Assembly: GCA_945873855.1 (NCBI GenBank)
Contig: CAMCEN010000001.1
Span: 120,415-184,414 of the forward strand
DNA length: 64,000 nucleotides
Direction of reading: 5' to 3'
Source: an uncultured Campylobacter sp.
Lineage (GTDB): Bacteria; Campylobacterota; Campylobacteria; Campylobacterales; Campylobacteraceae
A program made the position numbers and the translations under genes. The notes under the pieces were generated by a model. The model was given only the letters and a program-made list of their open reading frames with translations, ran no database searches and was not told the origin of the DNA. This document shows, piece by piece, positions 41,630-48,878 of this stretch. The first letter of the stretch is position 1; every line of letters begins with the position of its first letter.

Positions 41630-42260
41630 TAGAGTATATTGGGATAAATTCTATAGCTCAAAACACGATGAAATAAGCAATCCTAGCTCATTTGCTAAAT
41701 TTGTTTTTGATAATTTTTTGTATGATAAAAGTGGGGCTAGACTTGTGGAGTTTGGCTGTGGAAATGGTAGAGATAGCTTGTTTTTTATAAAAAACAATAT
41801 AAATGTTACAGCTATTGATAGTTCAGATGTCAGCATTTCAAAACTTGAAATTTTTAATAACAAAAGTGATACAAACTTTATTTGTGCTGATTTTACTTCT
41901 GATTTAGAGATATATAAACAAGGTTTTGATTTTTGTTATTCTCGTTTTACTTTGCATGCTATAAATGATGAACAAGAAAAAGCACTTTTTGAAAATATCG
42001 CAAAAATGCTAAATAAAAATGGACTTTTTTTCATAGAAGCACGCTCCATAAATGACGGAAAATTTGGTCACGGAGAAGCTGTGGGCAAAAGGGAGTTTAT
42101 ACTAGATGGACATTACAGACGCTTTATAGATAAAAACATTTTAAAAAATAATTTAGAAAAATTAGGTTTCAAAATTGTAAGTTTAGAAGAAAGTTCCGAT
42201 TTTGCACCAAAAAAAGGCGAAAACTGTGTTTGCTTAAGAACGATAGCAAAGATTTCATGA
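41619..42260 (+). CDS. SAM-dependent methyltransferase (class I)
   Basis: A 213-residue methyltransferase with LVEFGCGNGRDSLFFIKNNINVTAIDSSDVSI (motif I and acidic loop) and DFCYSRFTLHAINDEQEKALFENIAKMLNKNGLFFIEARS (motifs IV-VI), of the methyltransf_11/25 type. It follows the kinase-like gene with overlap. It is AT-rich compared with neighbours. Probably methylates a glycan precursor; inferred from context only. Confidence 0.82.
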   Translation: MIDDRVYWDKFYSSKHDEISNPSSFAKFVFDNFLYDKSGARLVEFGCGNGRDSLFFIKNNINVTAIDSSDVSISKLEIFNNKSDTNFICADFTSDLEIYKQGFDFCYSRFTLHAINDEQEKALFENIAKMLNKNGLFFIEARSINDGKFGHGEAVGKREFILDGHYRRFIDKNILKNNLEKLGFKIVSLEESSDFAPKKGENCVCLRTIAKIS

Positions 42261-42267
42261 ACCTTAT

Positions 42268-42294
42268 AAGCCTAGCAAAATAACTAGGCTTTTA
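42268..42294. terminator. Bidirectional intrinsic terminator
   Basis: AAGCCTAG-CAAAATAA-CTAGGCTT followed by TT and preceded on the other strand by a similar A/T flank. An 8-bp stem between two convergent genes (methyltransferase and membrane protein). Confidence 0.75.
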
Positions 42295-42783
42295 CAAATT
42301 TTCCTTATTATTCACCACTTTTTCAAGCACAAATTTTTCTAGTTCGCTGCTTGAGATTTTCTCTTTTAAGGCCTCGTTGTAGATATTTTCTATGATTTTG
42401 CTGTATTTTTCATACTCAAAAAAAGCAAAGTGTAGCTCCCACGCCTGTCTAATACGCTTAGCTGAGATTTCTTTTCTAGCCCAGCGCTTAAATACATCAA
42501 AGCCCACAAACACAGCCGAGGTTATAAGCATCGTGCTTATAATGCTAAAGTGTAAATCAATATTTTTAAAACTACTGTGTAAAACTAGAATTCCAAGTGT
42601 TAAAAGCACCGCGCAAAGCAAACCATAAATCAAATAAAGCCAAAAGTAATTAAAACGAAAGTTTAGCTTAGCAGGATCAACTAGCATGCCCTCATTAAAT
42701 AGCGCATTTGCCTCAAGTAAATTCCCAAAAAGCACAGGCTGGCTAGAGGTCACAAAGATTTTATCAAGTATAAAGTTTTTCAT
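42292..42783 (-). CDS. Hypothetical membrane protein
   Basis: A 163-residue protein with two hydrophobic helices (about 47-67, LYLIYGLLCAVLLTLGILVL, and 78-95, FSIISTMLITSAVFVGFDVF) between soluble N- and C-terminal parts; the C-terminus (YSKIIENIYNEALKEKISSSELEKFVLEK) is a long charged helix. I recognise no family. It stands alone between the glycan cluster and pycB. A half palindrome at 42587-42594 is part of the first helix codons (GILV). Confidence 0.6.
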   Translation of the reverse strand: MKNFILDKIFVTSSQPVLFGNLLEANALFNEGMLVDPAKLNFRFNYFWLYLIYGLLCAVLLTLGILVLHSSFKNIDLHFSIISTMLITSAVFVGFDVFKRWARKEISAKRIRQAWELHFAFFEYEKYSKIIENIYNEALKEKISSSELEKFVLEKVVNNKENL

Positions 42784-43115
42784 TTTTTATTCCAGTTTTT
42801 GTAGCAATATTATTTTTAAGGAATTCTAGAATTCCTAAGTAGAAGTCTAGAATTCCTAAGCAAAATTTCACAAAGAATTCTAGAATTCCCTAGAAAATTT
42901 CACAATAGAATTCTAAAATTCCCTAAGGGTTGTGTCATCCCCCAGCCCCTTTGGGGGATCTCATCATAAATAATCTAAAATTCCACAATGACGGAATTTT
43001 AGAATTCCCTAGCACAGAGATCCTCGGATCAAGCTGGGGGATGACATAGTATGGAATTCCAAAATTCCTAAGCAAAATTTCACAATAGAATTCCTAAGCA
43101 GAATTCCAGAATTCC
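42784..43115. repeat. 332-bp gene-free repeat block
   Basis: No gene. Eight or more GAATTCTAGAATTC copies with TCCTAAG(C/T)A(A/G)AA spacers repeat roughly every 20-25 bp at 42820-42915 and 43055-43115. Two GTCATCCCC elements face each other (42932-42963 and 43017-43050). They frame an ATGACGGAATTT remnant of the GTCATTGCG family. Confidence 0.75.
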
Positions 43116-44915
43116 TTATTTTAGTTTTACAAGCACATCGCCTGTGCTGACAGTTGCACCTTTTTGCGTTAGTATTTCAGCGACTTCTCCATCCCTAGGG
43201 CTTTCAATTGGTATTTCCATTTTCATAGCTTCTAGCACGATTAGGCTTTGACCTGCTATTACTTTATCGCCTACTGCTACTTGGACTTTAAAGACATTTG
43301 CACTCATGCTTGCTACTACTTCATTTTCGTTGCCCACAGCCTTTTTGCCCTCTTTTTTAGGCTCAGGTTTTTTGCCCACCGGCGTGCCTTTATCAGCCTC
43401 TAAATCTACATTATAAGTAGTGCCATTTACGCTGATTTCATTGCCATCTACGCTTACATGGTATTTGTTGCCATTTACGCTTACAAGGTATTTTCCATCT
43501 TTTGCGCTATTATTTTTGCGTATCATGACCTTAGCTTCACCTTTTAAAAACGCCACACCTTTTTGCCCGCAAGCTGCTACGATGAAAAGATTTTCATCAG
43601 TTTTTTCAATGCCGTTTTCTTCTAAAACTTTAGCAATTGAACTTAGCTTTTTGCTCTCATCACGGTCAGCTATATCGATAGCTGCTTCTTTTGTAGGCTC
43701 TAAGCCAAGCTGCTCGCTAGCGATTTTTACGATATTAGCATCAGGTTCTACTGGGGTCTTGCCAAAGTAGCCTAGCACCATTTTTCCATATCCAGCAGCT
43801 ATTTTCGCCCAATCACCAAACATTACATTATTAAAAGCTTGTTGGAAATAAAACTGACTAACAGGCGTCACGCTCGTACCAAAGCCACCTACTCTTACTA
43901 CCTCACGCATAGCCTTTATTACAGCTGGGAATTTATCCAAGATTTTATTATCTCTCATCATTTGAGTATTTGCTGTCAGAGCCCCACCTGGCATAGGTGA
44001 AAAAGGTATCAGCGGGCTTACTTGCGTAGCCTCAGGCGGCAAGAAATAATCTTTTAAGCACTCATTTAAAACTTCTTCGTATTTTAAAATCTTTTCAGGC
44101 TCTAAGCCGCCTAGGTCGTAGTTCTTGCCCTTAACAGCGTGTAGCATTGTAAGTATATCAGGCTGGCTTGTGCCTCCGCTTACTGGGCTAGCAGCTAGAT
44201 CTATTCCACTAACTCCTGCTTCAAGAGCTGCTAAGTAGCACGCTACGCTAACGCCTGCTGTCTCGTGCGTGTGAAGGCGGATGTGAGTCTCATCTCCTAG
44301 CAAGCGACGAGCCATTTTTATAGTTTCATATACTTTTTGTGGGCTGCTTGTGCCGCTTGCGTCTTTAAAACACACGCTATCATAAGGAATTCCAGCATCT
44401 AGAATTTCACGCAAAATTCTCTCATAAAAAGCCGCATCATGCGCTCCTTCTAGCCCTGCTGGCAAATCCATCATAGTTACTACTACTTCGTGTTTTGCGC
44501 CGTGTTTTTTGATACTCTGGGCACTGAATTCTAGATTTTTAACATCATTTAGCGCATCAAAGTTACGGATTACATCAGTATTGTGCTTAGCAAACATTTT
44601 TGCGTGCAAATCTACTATCTCACGGCTTCCAGTATCCAAAGTCACGGTATTTACACCACGGCTTAGAGTTTGAAGCACAGCATCCTTGCCAGCTGCCTCT
44701 CTAAATTTATCCATCATATCAAAAGCATTTTCATTTAGATAAAAAAACAAGCTTTGAAATCTAGCACCACCGCCAAACTCAAAGTGGCTAATTCCAGCCT
44801 CACGCGCTGCGCTAACTGCTGGCAAGAAGTCGTCCATAGCTACCCTTGCGCCAAAGACGCTTTGAAAGCCATCACGAAAAGTAGTGTCCATAATATCAAT
44901 GTATTTTTTTGCCAT
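43116..44915 (-). CDS. pycB: Pyruvate/oxaloacetate carboxyltransferase subunit with biotinyl domain
   Basis: A 599-residue protein: an HMGL-like carboxyltransferase barrel (MDTTFRDGFQSVFGARVAMDDFL; LHTHETAGVSVACYLAALEAGVSGIDLA), the PYC/OADA conserved region (ILDKFPAVIKAMREV...), a hydrophilic hinge and a C-terminal biotinyl domain with EAMKMEIP. In Campylobacter pyruvate carboxylase is split into PycA and PycB and supplies oxaloacetate. pycA is not in the window. An oxaloacetate decarboxylase role is the alternative, but no OadB/G neighbours are seen. Confidence 0.9.
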   Translation of the reverse strand: MAKKYIDIMDTTFRDGFQSVFGARVAMDDFLPAVSAAREAGISHFEFGGGARFQSLFFYLNENAFDMMDKFREAAGKDAVLQTLSRGVNTVTLDTGSREIVDLHAKMFAKHNTDVIRNFDALNDVKNLEFSAQSIKKHGAKHEVVVTMMDLPAGLEGAHDAAFYERILREILDAGIPYDSVCFKDASGTSSPQKVYETIKMARRLLGDETHIRLHTHETAGVSVACYLAALEAGVSGIDLAASPVSGGTSQPDILTMLHAVKGKNYDLGGLEPEKILKYEEVLNECLKDYFLPPEATQVSPLIPFSPMPGGALTANTQMMRDNKILDKFPAVIKAMREVVRVGGFGTSVTPVSQFYFQQAFNNVMFGDWAKIAAGYGKMVLGYFGKTPVEPDANIVKIASEQLGLEPTKEAAIDIADRDESKKLSSIAKVLEENGIEKTDENLFIVAACGQKGVAFLKGEAKVMIRKNNSAKDGKYLVSVNGNKYHVSVDGNEISVNGTTYNVDLEADKGTPVGKKPEPKKEGKKAVGNENEVVASMSANVFKVQVAVGDKVIAGQSLIVLEAMKMEIPIESPRDGEVAEILTQKGATVSTGDVLVKLK

Positions 44916-44997
44916 ATTTTCCCCTTAAAAAATTTTTTGCGAGATTTTAGCAAAAAATTCGCATATTTTCTTAATAATTTGGTAATTTTTTTACTTT

Positions 44998-45033
44998 TTG
45001 TGTATAATTTACTCAAAACTTCAAAGGCAAATT
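44998..45033 (+). promoter_or_regulatory. Promoter of the SCO1 gene
   Basis: TGTATAAT at 45001-45008 is an extended -10 preceded by a T-rich stretch (TTTTTTTACTTTTTG), the usual Campylobacter sigma-70 pattern. AAAGGC at 45023-45028 precedes the GTG start at 45034. Confidence 0.65.
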
Positions 45034-45543
45034 GTGAAAAAAGTCTTAATTTTACTTTTTTTAGCCCTTATTTTTCTAGGTCTTGGTGCTGTTTTGGGAG
45101 CTGGTAAATACAATTTTAGCGCAAAAAGCGTTCGTGGTGAGTTTGCTCTTTCTCGCCTTAATAAGCCTGCTTTGCTCTACTTTGGCTACACAAACTGCCC
45201 TGATGTTTGTCCTGCCACGCTATACTTGCTAAATAACGCCCTTGATGAGCTTGGCCTTGATGCGCAAATCATCTTTATAAGCGTGGATAAACAAAGAGAT
45301 AGCCTAAAAGCCTGTGATGAGTACGCCAAACACTTTCGCGCTGATGCTATCTGCGTAGAGCCAAAAAACTTTGAAAAAGTCGCCAAAGCCTACGATGTGA
45401 AGTATAAAATAGAGAGCAAAAACGGACAAATCAGCGTCGCTCACTCGCCCTATGTCTACGCTCTAAAAGACACCCAGCTCATAACTGTGATAGAAAACCT
45501 ATCTCAAAAAGCCCTAAAAAGAGAGCTTTTAAAATTAAAGTAG
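45034..45543 (+). CDS. SCO1/SenC/PrrC family copper-handling thioredoxin-like protein
   Basis: GTG at 45034 with AAAGGC upstream gives 169 residues (VKKVLILLFLALIFLGLGAV...), beginning with an N-terminal membrane anchor. The thioredoxin fold carries LLYFGYTNCPDVCPATL with the copper-binding CxxxC and a distal His in VAHSPYVYAL. SCO proteins deliver copper to cytochrome oxidase or keep its thiols reduced. The gene is alone and divergent from pycB. Confidence 0.88.
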   Translation: MKKVLILLFLALIFLGLGAVLGAGKYNFSAKSVRGEFALSRLNKPALLYFGYTNCPDVCPATLYLLNNALDELGLDAQIIFISVDKQRDSLKACDEYAKHFRADAICVEPKNFEKVAKAYDVKYKIESKNGQISVAHSPYVYALKDTQLITVIENLSQKALKRELLKLK

Positions 45544-46191
45544 ATTTTTTGGGGGTGCGGGGGTATTTTTAGAGAATTCTAGATTTTGCTTAGGGAATTT
45601 TAGAATTCCTAGTAATTTTTGACTAGAAATTTTAGAATTTATTTAAGGAATTCTAGAATTTATTTTAGGGAATTCTAGAATTCCCTACTATGTCATCCCC
45701 CAGCACCCTTTTGGGGATCTCTATATGGAATTCTAGAATTTCCGTCATTGCGAGCGAAGCGAAGCAATCTCTGTGAATTCTAAATTTATCCTTAGGAATT
45801 CTAAATTTTATTCTAGGAATTCTAGATTTTCGCTCGCTTTTAGGATAGATAAATCTAGCCCAGCCCACAAATTTTATAAGGGCTACGCCCTAAACCCTTG
45901 GTGGCCCTAAAACCCTGCTAAAATTTAGAATTCTCCCTCGTAATGACGGAATTTTAGAATTCTCTGTGATGAGATTATCGGGTCAAGTCGGGGGACGACA
46001 CAAGGCTTGGGAATTCTAGAATTCCTAGTGATTTTTGACTAGAAATTCTAGAATTATGCTAGAAATTCTAGAATTATGCTAAAAATTCTAAATTTAGTTT
46101 TAGGAATTTTAGAATTTATTTAAGGAATTCTAGATTTTATTTAGGGAATTCTAGAATTCCTTGGACTTTTATCTAGAATTCCCCAGAGAGT
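45544..46191. repeat. 648-bp gene-free repeat block
   Basis: No gene. It opens with the paired G-run element GGGGGTGCGGGGGTATTTTT (45551-45570), then many palindrome copies. A GTCATCCCC...GGGGATCTC element (45690-45720), a GTCATTGCGAGCGAAGCGAAGCAATCTC element (45740-45769), a ~110-bp element (45836-45945) and a second GTCATCCCC-family copy (45970-46003) follow. The section 46010-46185 is almost pure palindrome variants at 20-25 bp spacing. Confidence 0.8.
45836..45945 (-). repeat. ~110-bp dispersed element, copy 1
   Basis: Reverse complement reads GAGGGAGAATTCTAAATTTTAGC-AGGGTTTTAGGG-...-AAGGGTTTAGGGCGTAGCCCTTATAAAATTTG-...-GGGCTGGGCTAGATTTATCTA. It matches the copy at 61182-61296 with a few substitutions and a short internal length difference. 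It has internal hairpins (AAGGG...GCGTAGCCCTT). Confidence 0.75.
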
Positions 46192-46584
46192 TTAATTTAC
46201 TTTTTTTATAAATTTTACATCGATTTCATTTTTGCGATAAATCTCGCTATCAACCTCGCCGTAGATTTCTACTACATCATTTGGGCCTACTGAAAGACCA
46301 TACCATTTATCATCATCTATCTCTACTATAATGACGCCGGTGCTGTCTTTAAACTCGTATTTTTCGTGTGCGACTTGGCGGATGATATTGCCTTTTAGCG
46401 TTACCATTGTATCATCCCAAGCTTTTAGTGCGCCTGCTACTGTGTTTGCGCCTTGTGCTTGTGGACCTGTAAAGCCACCGTAGTTTCCACCGTAATTTCC
46501 TTGATTAGCTGGGTTTTTAGCATCTTGAAAACCTGCTCCAAAAAGACTCAAAACTAAAACTGAACTCAAAAGAACTTTTTTCAT
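46192..46584 (-). CDS. YgiW/YdeI-family periplasmic OB-fold (BOF) protein
   Basis: A 130-residue exported protein with signal peptide (MKKVLLSSVLVLSLFGAGFQ). The BOF domain spans about 45-130: DTMVTLKGNIIRQVAHEKYEFKDSTGVIIVEIDDDKWYGLSVGPNDVVEIYGEVDSE. The linker (NYGGNYGGFTGPQAQG) is Gly-rich. Family members bind small ligands and take part in stress or cation responses; function in Campylobacter is unknown. Ribosome binding site AAAAGGAGTAAG. Confidence 0.85.
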   Translation of the reverse strand: MKKVLLSSVLVLSLFGAGFQDAKNPANQGNYGGNYGGFTGPQAQGANTVAGALKAWDDTMVTLKGNIIRQVAHEKYEFKDSTGVIIVEIDDDKWYGLSVGPNDVVEIYGEVDSEIYRKNEIDVKFIKKVN

Positions 46585-46640
46585 TCTTACTCCTTTTAAA
46601 AAATTTTATGAAATTGTAGATTTTTTTTGCTAATTTAGTG

Positions 46641-47303
46641 TTAAAGAAGAGTTTTTAGAAACTCTTTTGCCTCATTATCAAAAACTTTGCCTTTTAAATG
46701 CGCTTTACAAAACTCAGTTGTAAGTGCGTGAAAATGCGCACACAGCAGCGCCTCGCTTAGCTCTTCACCTGCGCCGTCCTTTGCACCAGTCTCGCTTAAA
46801 ACCCCTTCTAAAAACTCCCTGCCCTCTTCATAGCTCTCAAACTCATAGCCAAGCTCATTCAAAAGCCTTGCGCTATAGCTATCATATACCATATAAGCAC
46901 GCTCGCAAGCAAAGCAAAGCACGCTATAAACGCTCTCGCTCCCAAGTCCTTTTTGAGAAAAAAGCCACTGCTTGCTAACACTCTCTTTAAAACTCTCAAA
47001 ATCACCAAAATCAGCGCAAATTGCCTTAGCAAGAGAGTTTAGGCGTTTTGCCTTGGTGTTATAAAAGCCAGCTGGTTTAATAAGCTCTGCTAATTTTGCG
47101 GTAGGAACTCCAGCTAAACTCTCCAAGCTATCCACGCCATCATTTCGCAGATTATTTAGGGCTTTTAGGGCGTTTTCAAACTTCGTATTTTGCCCCAAAA
47201 TTGCGCCTATTACCACCCAAAACGAGCCATAATCAGGCCACCACTGCCTAGCACTTAGGCTGATTTTGCCAGCTAAGGCGGTATATAGCTCACTAGCACT
47301 CAT
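46641..47303 (-). CDS. 3-methyladenine DNA glycosylase, MagIII type (HhH-GPD)
   Basis: A 220-residue endonuclease III-fold enzyme. WWPDYGSFWVVIGAILGQNTKFENALKALNNL matches the H. pylori MagIII start. The HhH motif lies in LIKPAGFYNTKAKRLNSLA, and KGLGSESVYSVLCFACERAYMVYDSYSARLL contains the catalytic Asp (VYDSYS). There is no Fe-S cysteine cluster, as in MagIII. It excises alkylated adenine. It overlaps the AAA gene by 4 bp. Confidence 0.88.
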   Translation of the reverse strand: MSASELYTALAGKISLSARQWWPDYGSFWVVIGAILGQNTKFENALKALNNLRNDGVDSLESLAGVPTAKLAELIKPAGFYNTKAKRLNSLAKAICADFGDFESFKESVSKQWLFSQKGLGSESVYSVLCFACERAYMVYDSYSARLLNELGYEFESYEEGREFLEGVLSETGAKDGAGEELSEALLCAHFHALTTEFCKAHLKGKVFDNEAKEFLKTLL

Positions 47304-48043
47304 AGCTGCCCGCCATACATCGCAAAAAACTGCTGCGCAGCACGAGGCGAGCGAAGTCCTTTGCTATCACTAAAAGTGCGAGCTAGCTTGTGCATATTTT
47401 CTCTTCTATTCTCATCCCAGCTCTGCGCTTCAAAAAGCTCATCGCAAAAGCCGATATAATCGCTAAAATCCATCTCATAAAAACTAATGCTAAGCCCAAA
47501 TCTATCAGCCAAAGAGAGATTTTCTCTCATTCTTTCTTTATTTATAAGAAAATTCTCGCTATTTTCTTCGGTTTTTAGAAAATGCCTGCGGTTTGAAGTA
47601 GCGTAAAATAGCACATTTTGTGGCACTTTTTCAATGCTGCCTTCTAAAAGTCTTTTTAGCTCGCTTACATCACTACCGCTACTCTCAAAGCTCATATCAT
47701 CACAAAAGATAATAAACTTAAAGTTTTTTGCTTCTCTAATCACGCACAACACATCATAAAGCGCGCCTAGTTCAAACTTGCCAAGCTCTATTAAGCGTAA
47801 ATTTTTATCCATGTATTTACAAAACACAGCTCGCACCAAGCTAGACTTGCCACATCCCATCTCGCCCCAAAGTAGCGCATTATTTGCGCCCTTGCCTTCT
47901 ATGAAGCGTTTTGTGTTTTCTTTTAGCAGTCTTTTTTGCTCTTCTATGCCATAAAGGCTTTTTAGCTCTGTGATTTGGATATCATGCACAGCACAAATCC
48001 TGCCAGAGCGCACGATTGCAGCTTTTATTTTATGCCAGTTCAT
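47300..48043 (-). CDS. DUF815-family AAA ATPase
   Basis: A 247-residue P-loop ATPase: ALLWGEMGCGKSSLVRAVF (Walker A), FKFIIFCDDMSFE (Walker B), VLFYATSNRRHF (sensor). The pre-domain GIEEQKRLLKENTKRFIEGKGANN is typical of DUF815, a family usually annotated as predicted ATPase. Cellular role unknown. Translation is coupled to the glycosylase gene downstream. Confidence 0.85.
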   Translation of the reverse strand: MNWHKIKAAIVRSGRICAVHDIQITELKSLYGIEEQKRLLKENTKRFIEGKGANNALLWGEMGCGKSSLVRAVFCKYMDKNLRLIELGKFELGALYDVLCVIREAKNFKFIIFCDDMSFESSGSDVSELKRLLEGSIEKVPQNVLFYATSNRRHFLKTEENSENFLINKERMRENLSLADRFGLSISFYEMDFSDYIGFCDELFEAQSWDENRRENMHKLARTFSDSKGLRSPRAAQQFFAMYGGQL

Positions 48044-48047
48044 TTTT

Positions 48048-48878
48048 TTATCCTATTAAAGCAGCTAGGTCTACACCAGCGCCAATTACGCTTTTTTGGT
48101 TATTACTAGCAATTTGCGAGCTTATAGCAGGATCGCTTATAGCTGCGTAGTAGCCACCTGTATTACTAGGCTGATTTATACTAGGAATTCTAGAATTCCC
48201 TGCGGAATTCTCTGCGGAATTCTCTGTGGAATTCACAGCAGAATTCCCTGTGGAATTCACATTAGAATTCCCTGCGGAATTTTCTGCGGAATTTACATTA
48301 GAATTCTCTGTGCTACCATCGCCGCTAGTCTCATTGCTATTATTTGTGTTTTGCGAGTTTTGCGCCATTTTTTCTTGCATTATTTGAGCCCTTGCGCTCA
48401 TCTCCATACTAGCAGCCTGAGCGGCTACTTTTAGATCTTGTGGGCTAGGATCAGCTGGAGCTAGGGCTGCTCTGCGTATAGTCTGGGCTTTATTTAGACT
48501 CTCTTGTGGGGTGTTACCCTCGCCTGTGCTTATACCTACCTCGCCAGCTACGGCATACATTTTGTTATCTGGGCCTCGCTCGTAGGTGTAGCTAGCAGGA
48601 CTTGTAAGCCCACCGCCTGCTGCCATATGCGCTGCTTCGTGGGCACGGACATTAGTATCAGCAGCTTGGAGCTCGGTTACCATTCTTTGCTCTTCTAGGC
48701 TTAATTCGCCTATATTTTTTTGCCCTGCGTTTTTATCATTATTTTGTGTGTTATTTTCAGCATCAGCAGTTTTATCTCCGCTTGAAACTGAATTATCTGT
48801 ATTATTTTCTGCGCCATTATTAGACTGCGCTGGAGTGTTATAGTAGTTCATAGCATAGCTAGTATCAGTTATTTGCAT
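48048..48878 (-). CDS. SprA/CJM1_0395-type putative metalloprotease with repeat-derived tail
   Basis: A 276-residue protein. The core (about 55-160) is the SprA-related domain: LSLEEQRMVTELQAADTNVRAHEAAHMAAGGGLTSPASYTYERGPDNKMYAVAGEVGIST, with HEAAH as a zinc-protease-like motif. N-terminal 50 residues are Asn/Asp/Gly-rich. Residues about 185-235 are built from NS, ENS, GNS units (NSNVNSAENSAGNSNVNS...) ending in NSRIPS. This is a coding expansion of the GAATTC half-palindrome (48181-48310). The role is unknown. The start overlaps the mfd stop region by 14 bp. Confidence 0.78.
   Translation of the reverse strand: MQITDTSYAMNYYNTPAQSNNGAENNTDNSVSSGDKTADAENNTQNNDKNAGQKNIGELSLEEQRMVTELQAADTNVRAHEAAHMAAGGGLTSPASYTYERGPDNKMYAVAGEVGISTGEGNTPQESLNKAQTIRRAALAPADPSPQDLKVAAQAASMEMSARAQIMQEKMAQNSQNTNNSNETSGDGSTENSNVNSAENSAGNSNVNSTGNSAVNSTENSAENSAGNSRIPSINQPSNTGGYYAAISDPAISSQIASNNQKSVIGAGVDLAALIG
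48180..48312 (-). repeat. GAATTC half-palindrome array within the metalloprotease gene
   Basis: About nine imperfect units of GAATTC(C/T)CTG(C/T)(G/A)G or GAATTCACA(G/T)(C/T)AG, each 12-15 bp and in multiples of three, so every unit is read as NS plus a short linker. One complete GGAATTCTAGAATTCC copy stands at 48184-48199. Confidence 0.8.

Noticed and set aside
44998..45033. N-terminal extension of the SCO1 protein (LCIIYSKLQRQI) from a TTG
   Set aside because: It would place the promoter -10 box inside the gene; GTG at 45034 has a ribosome binding site and starts a normal membrane anchor.
45665..45868. Reading frame encoding several SRIP/RIPK repeats in the 45.5-46.2 kb gap
   Set aside because: It consists entirely of dispersed repeats, has no ribosome binding site and no protein-like segment; open only because the repeat is stop-free in that frame.
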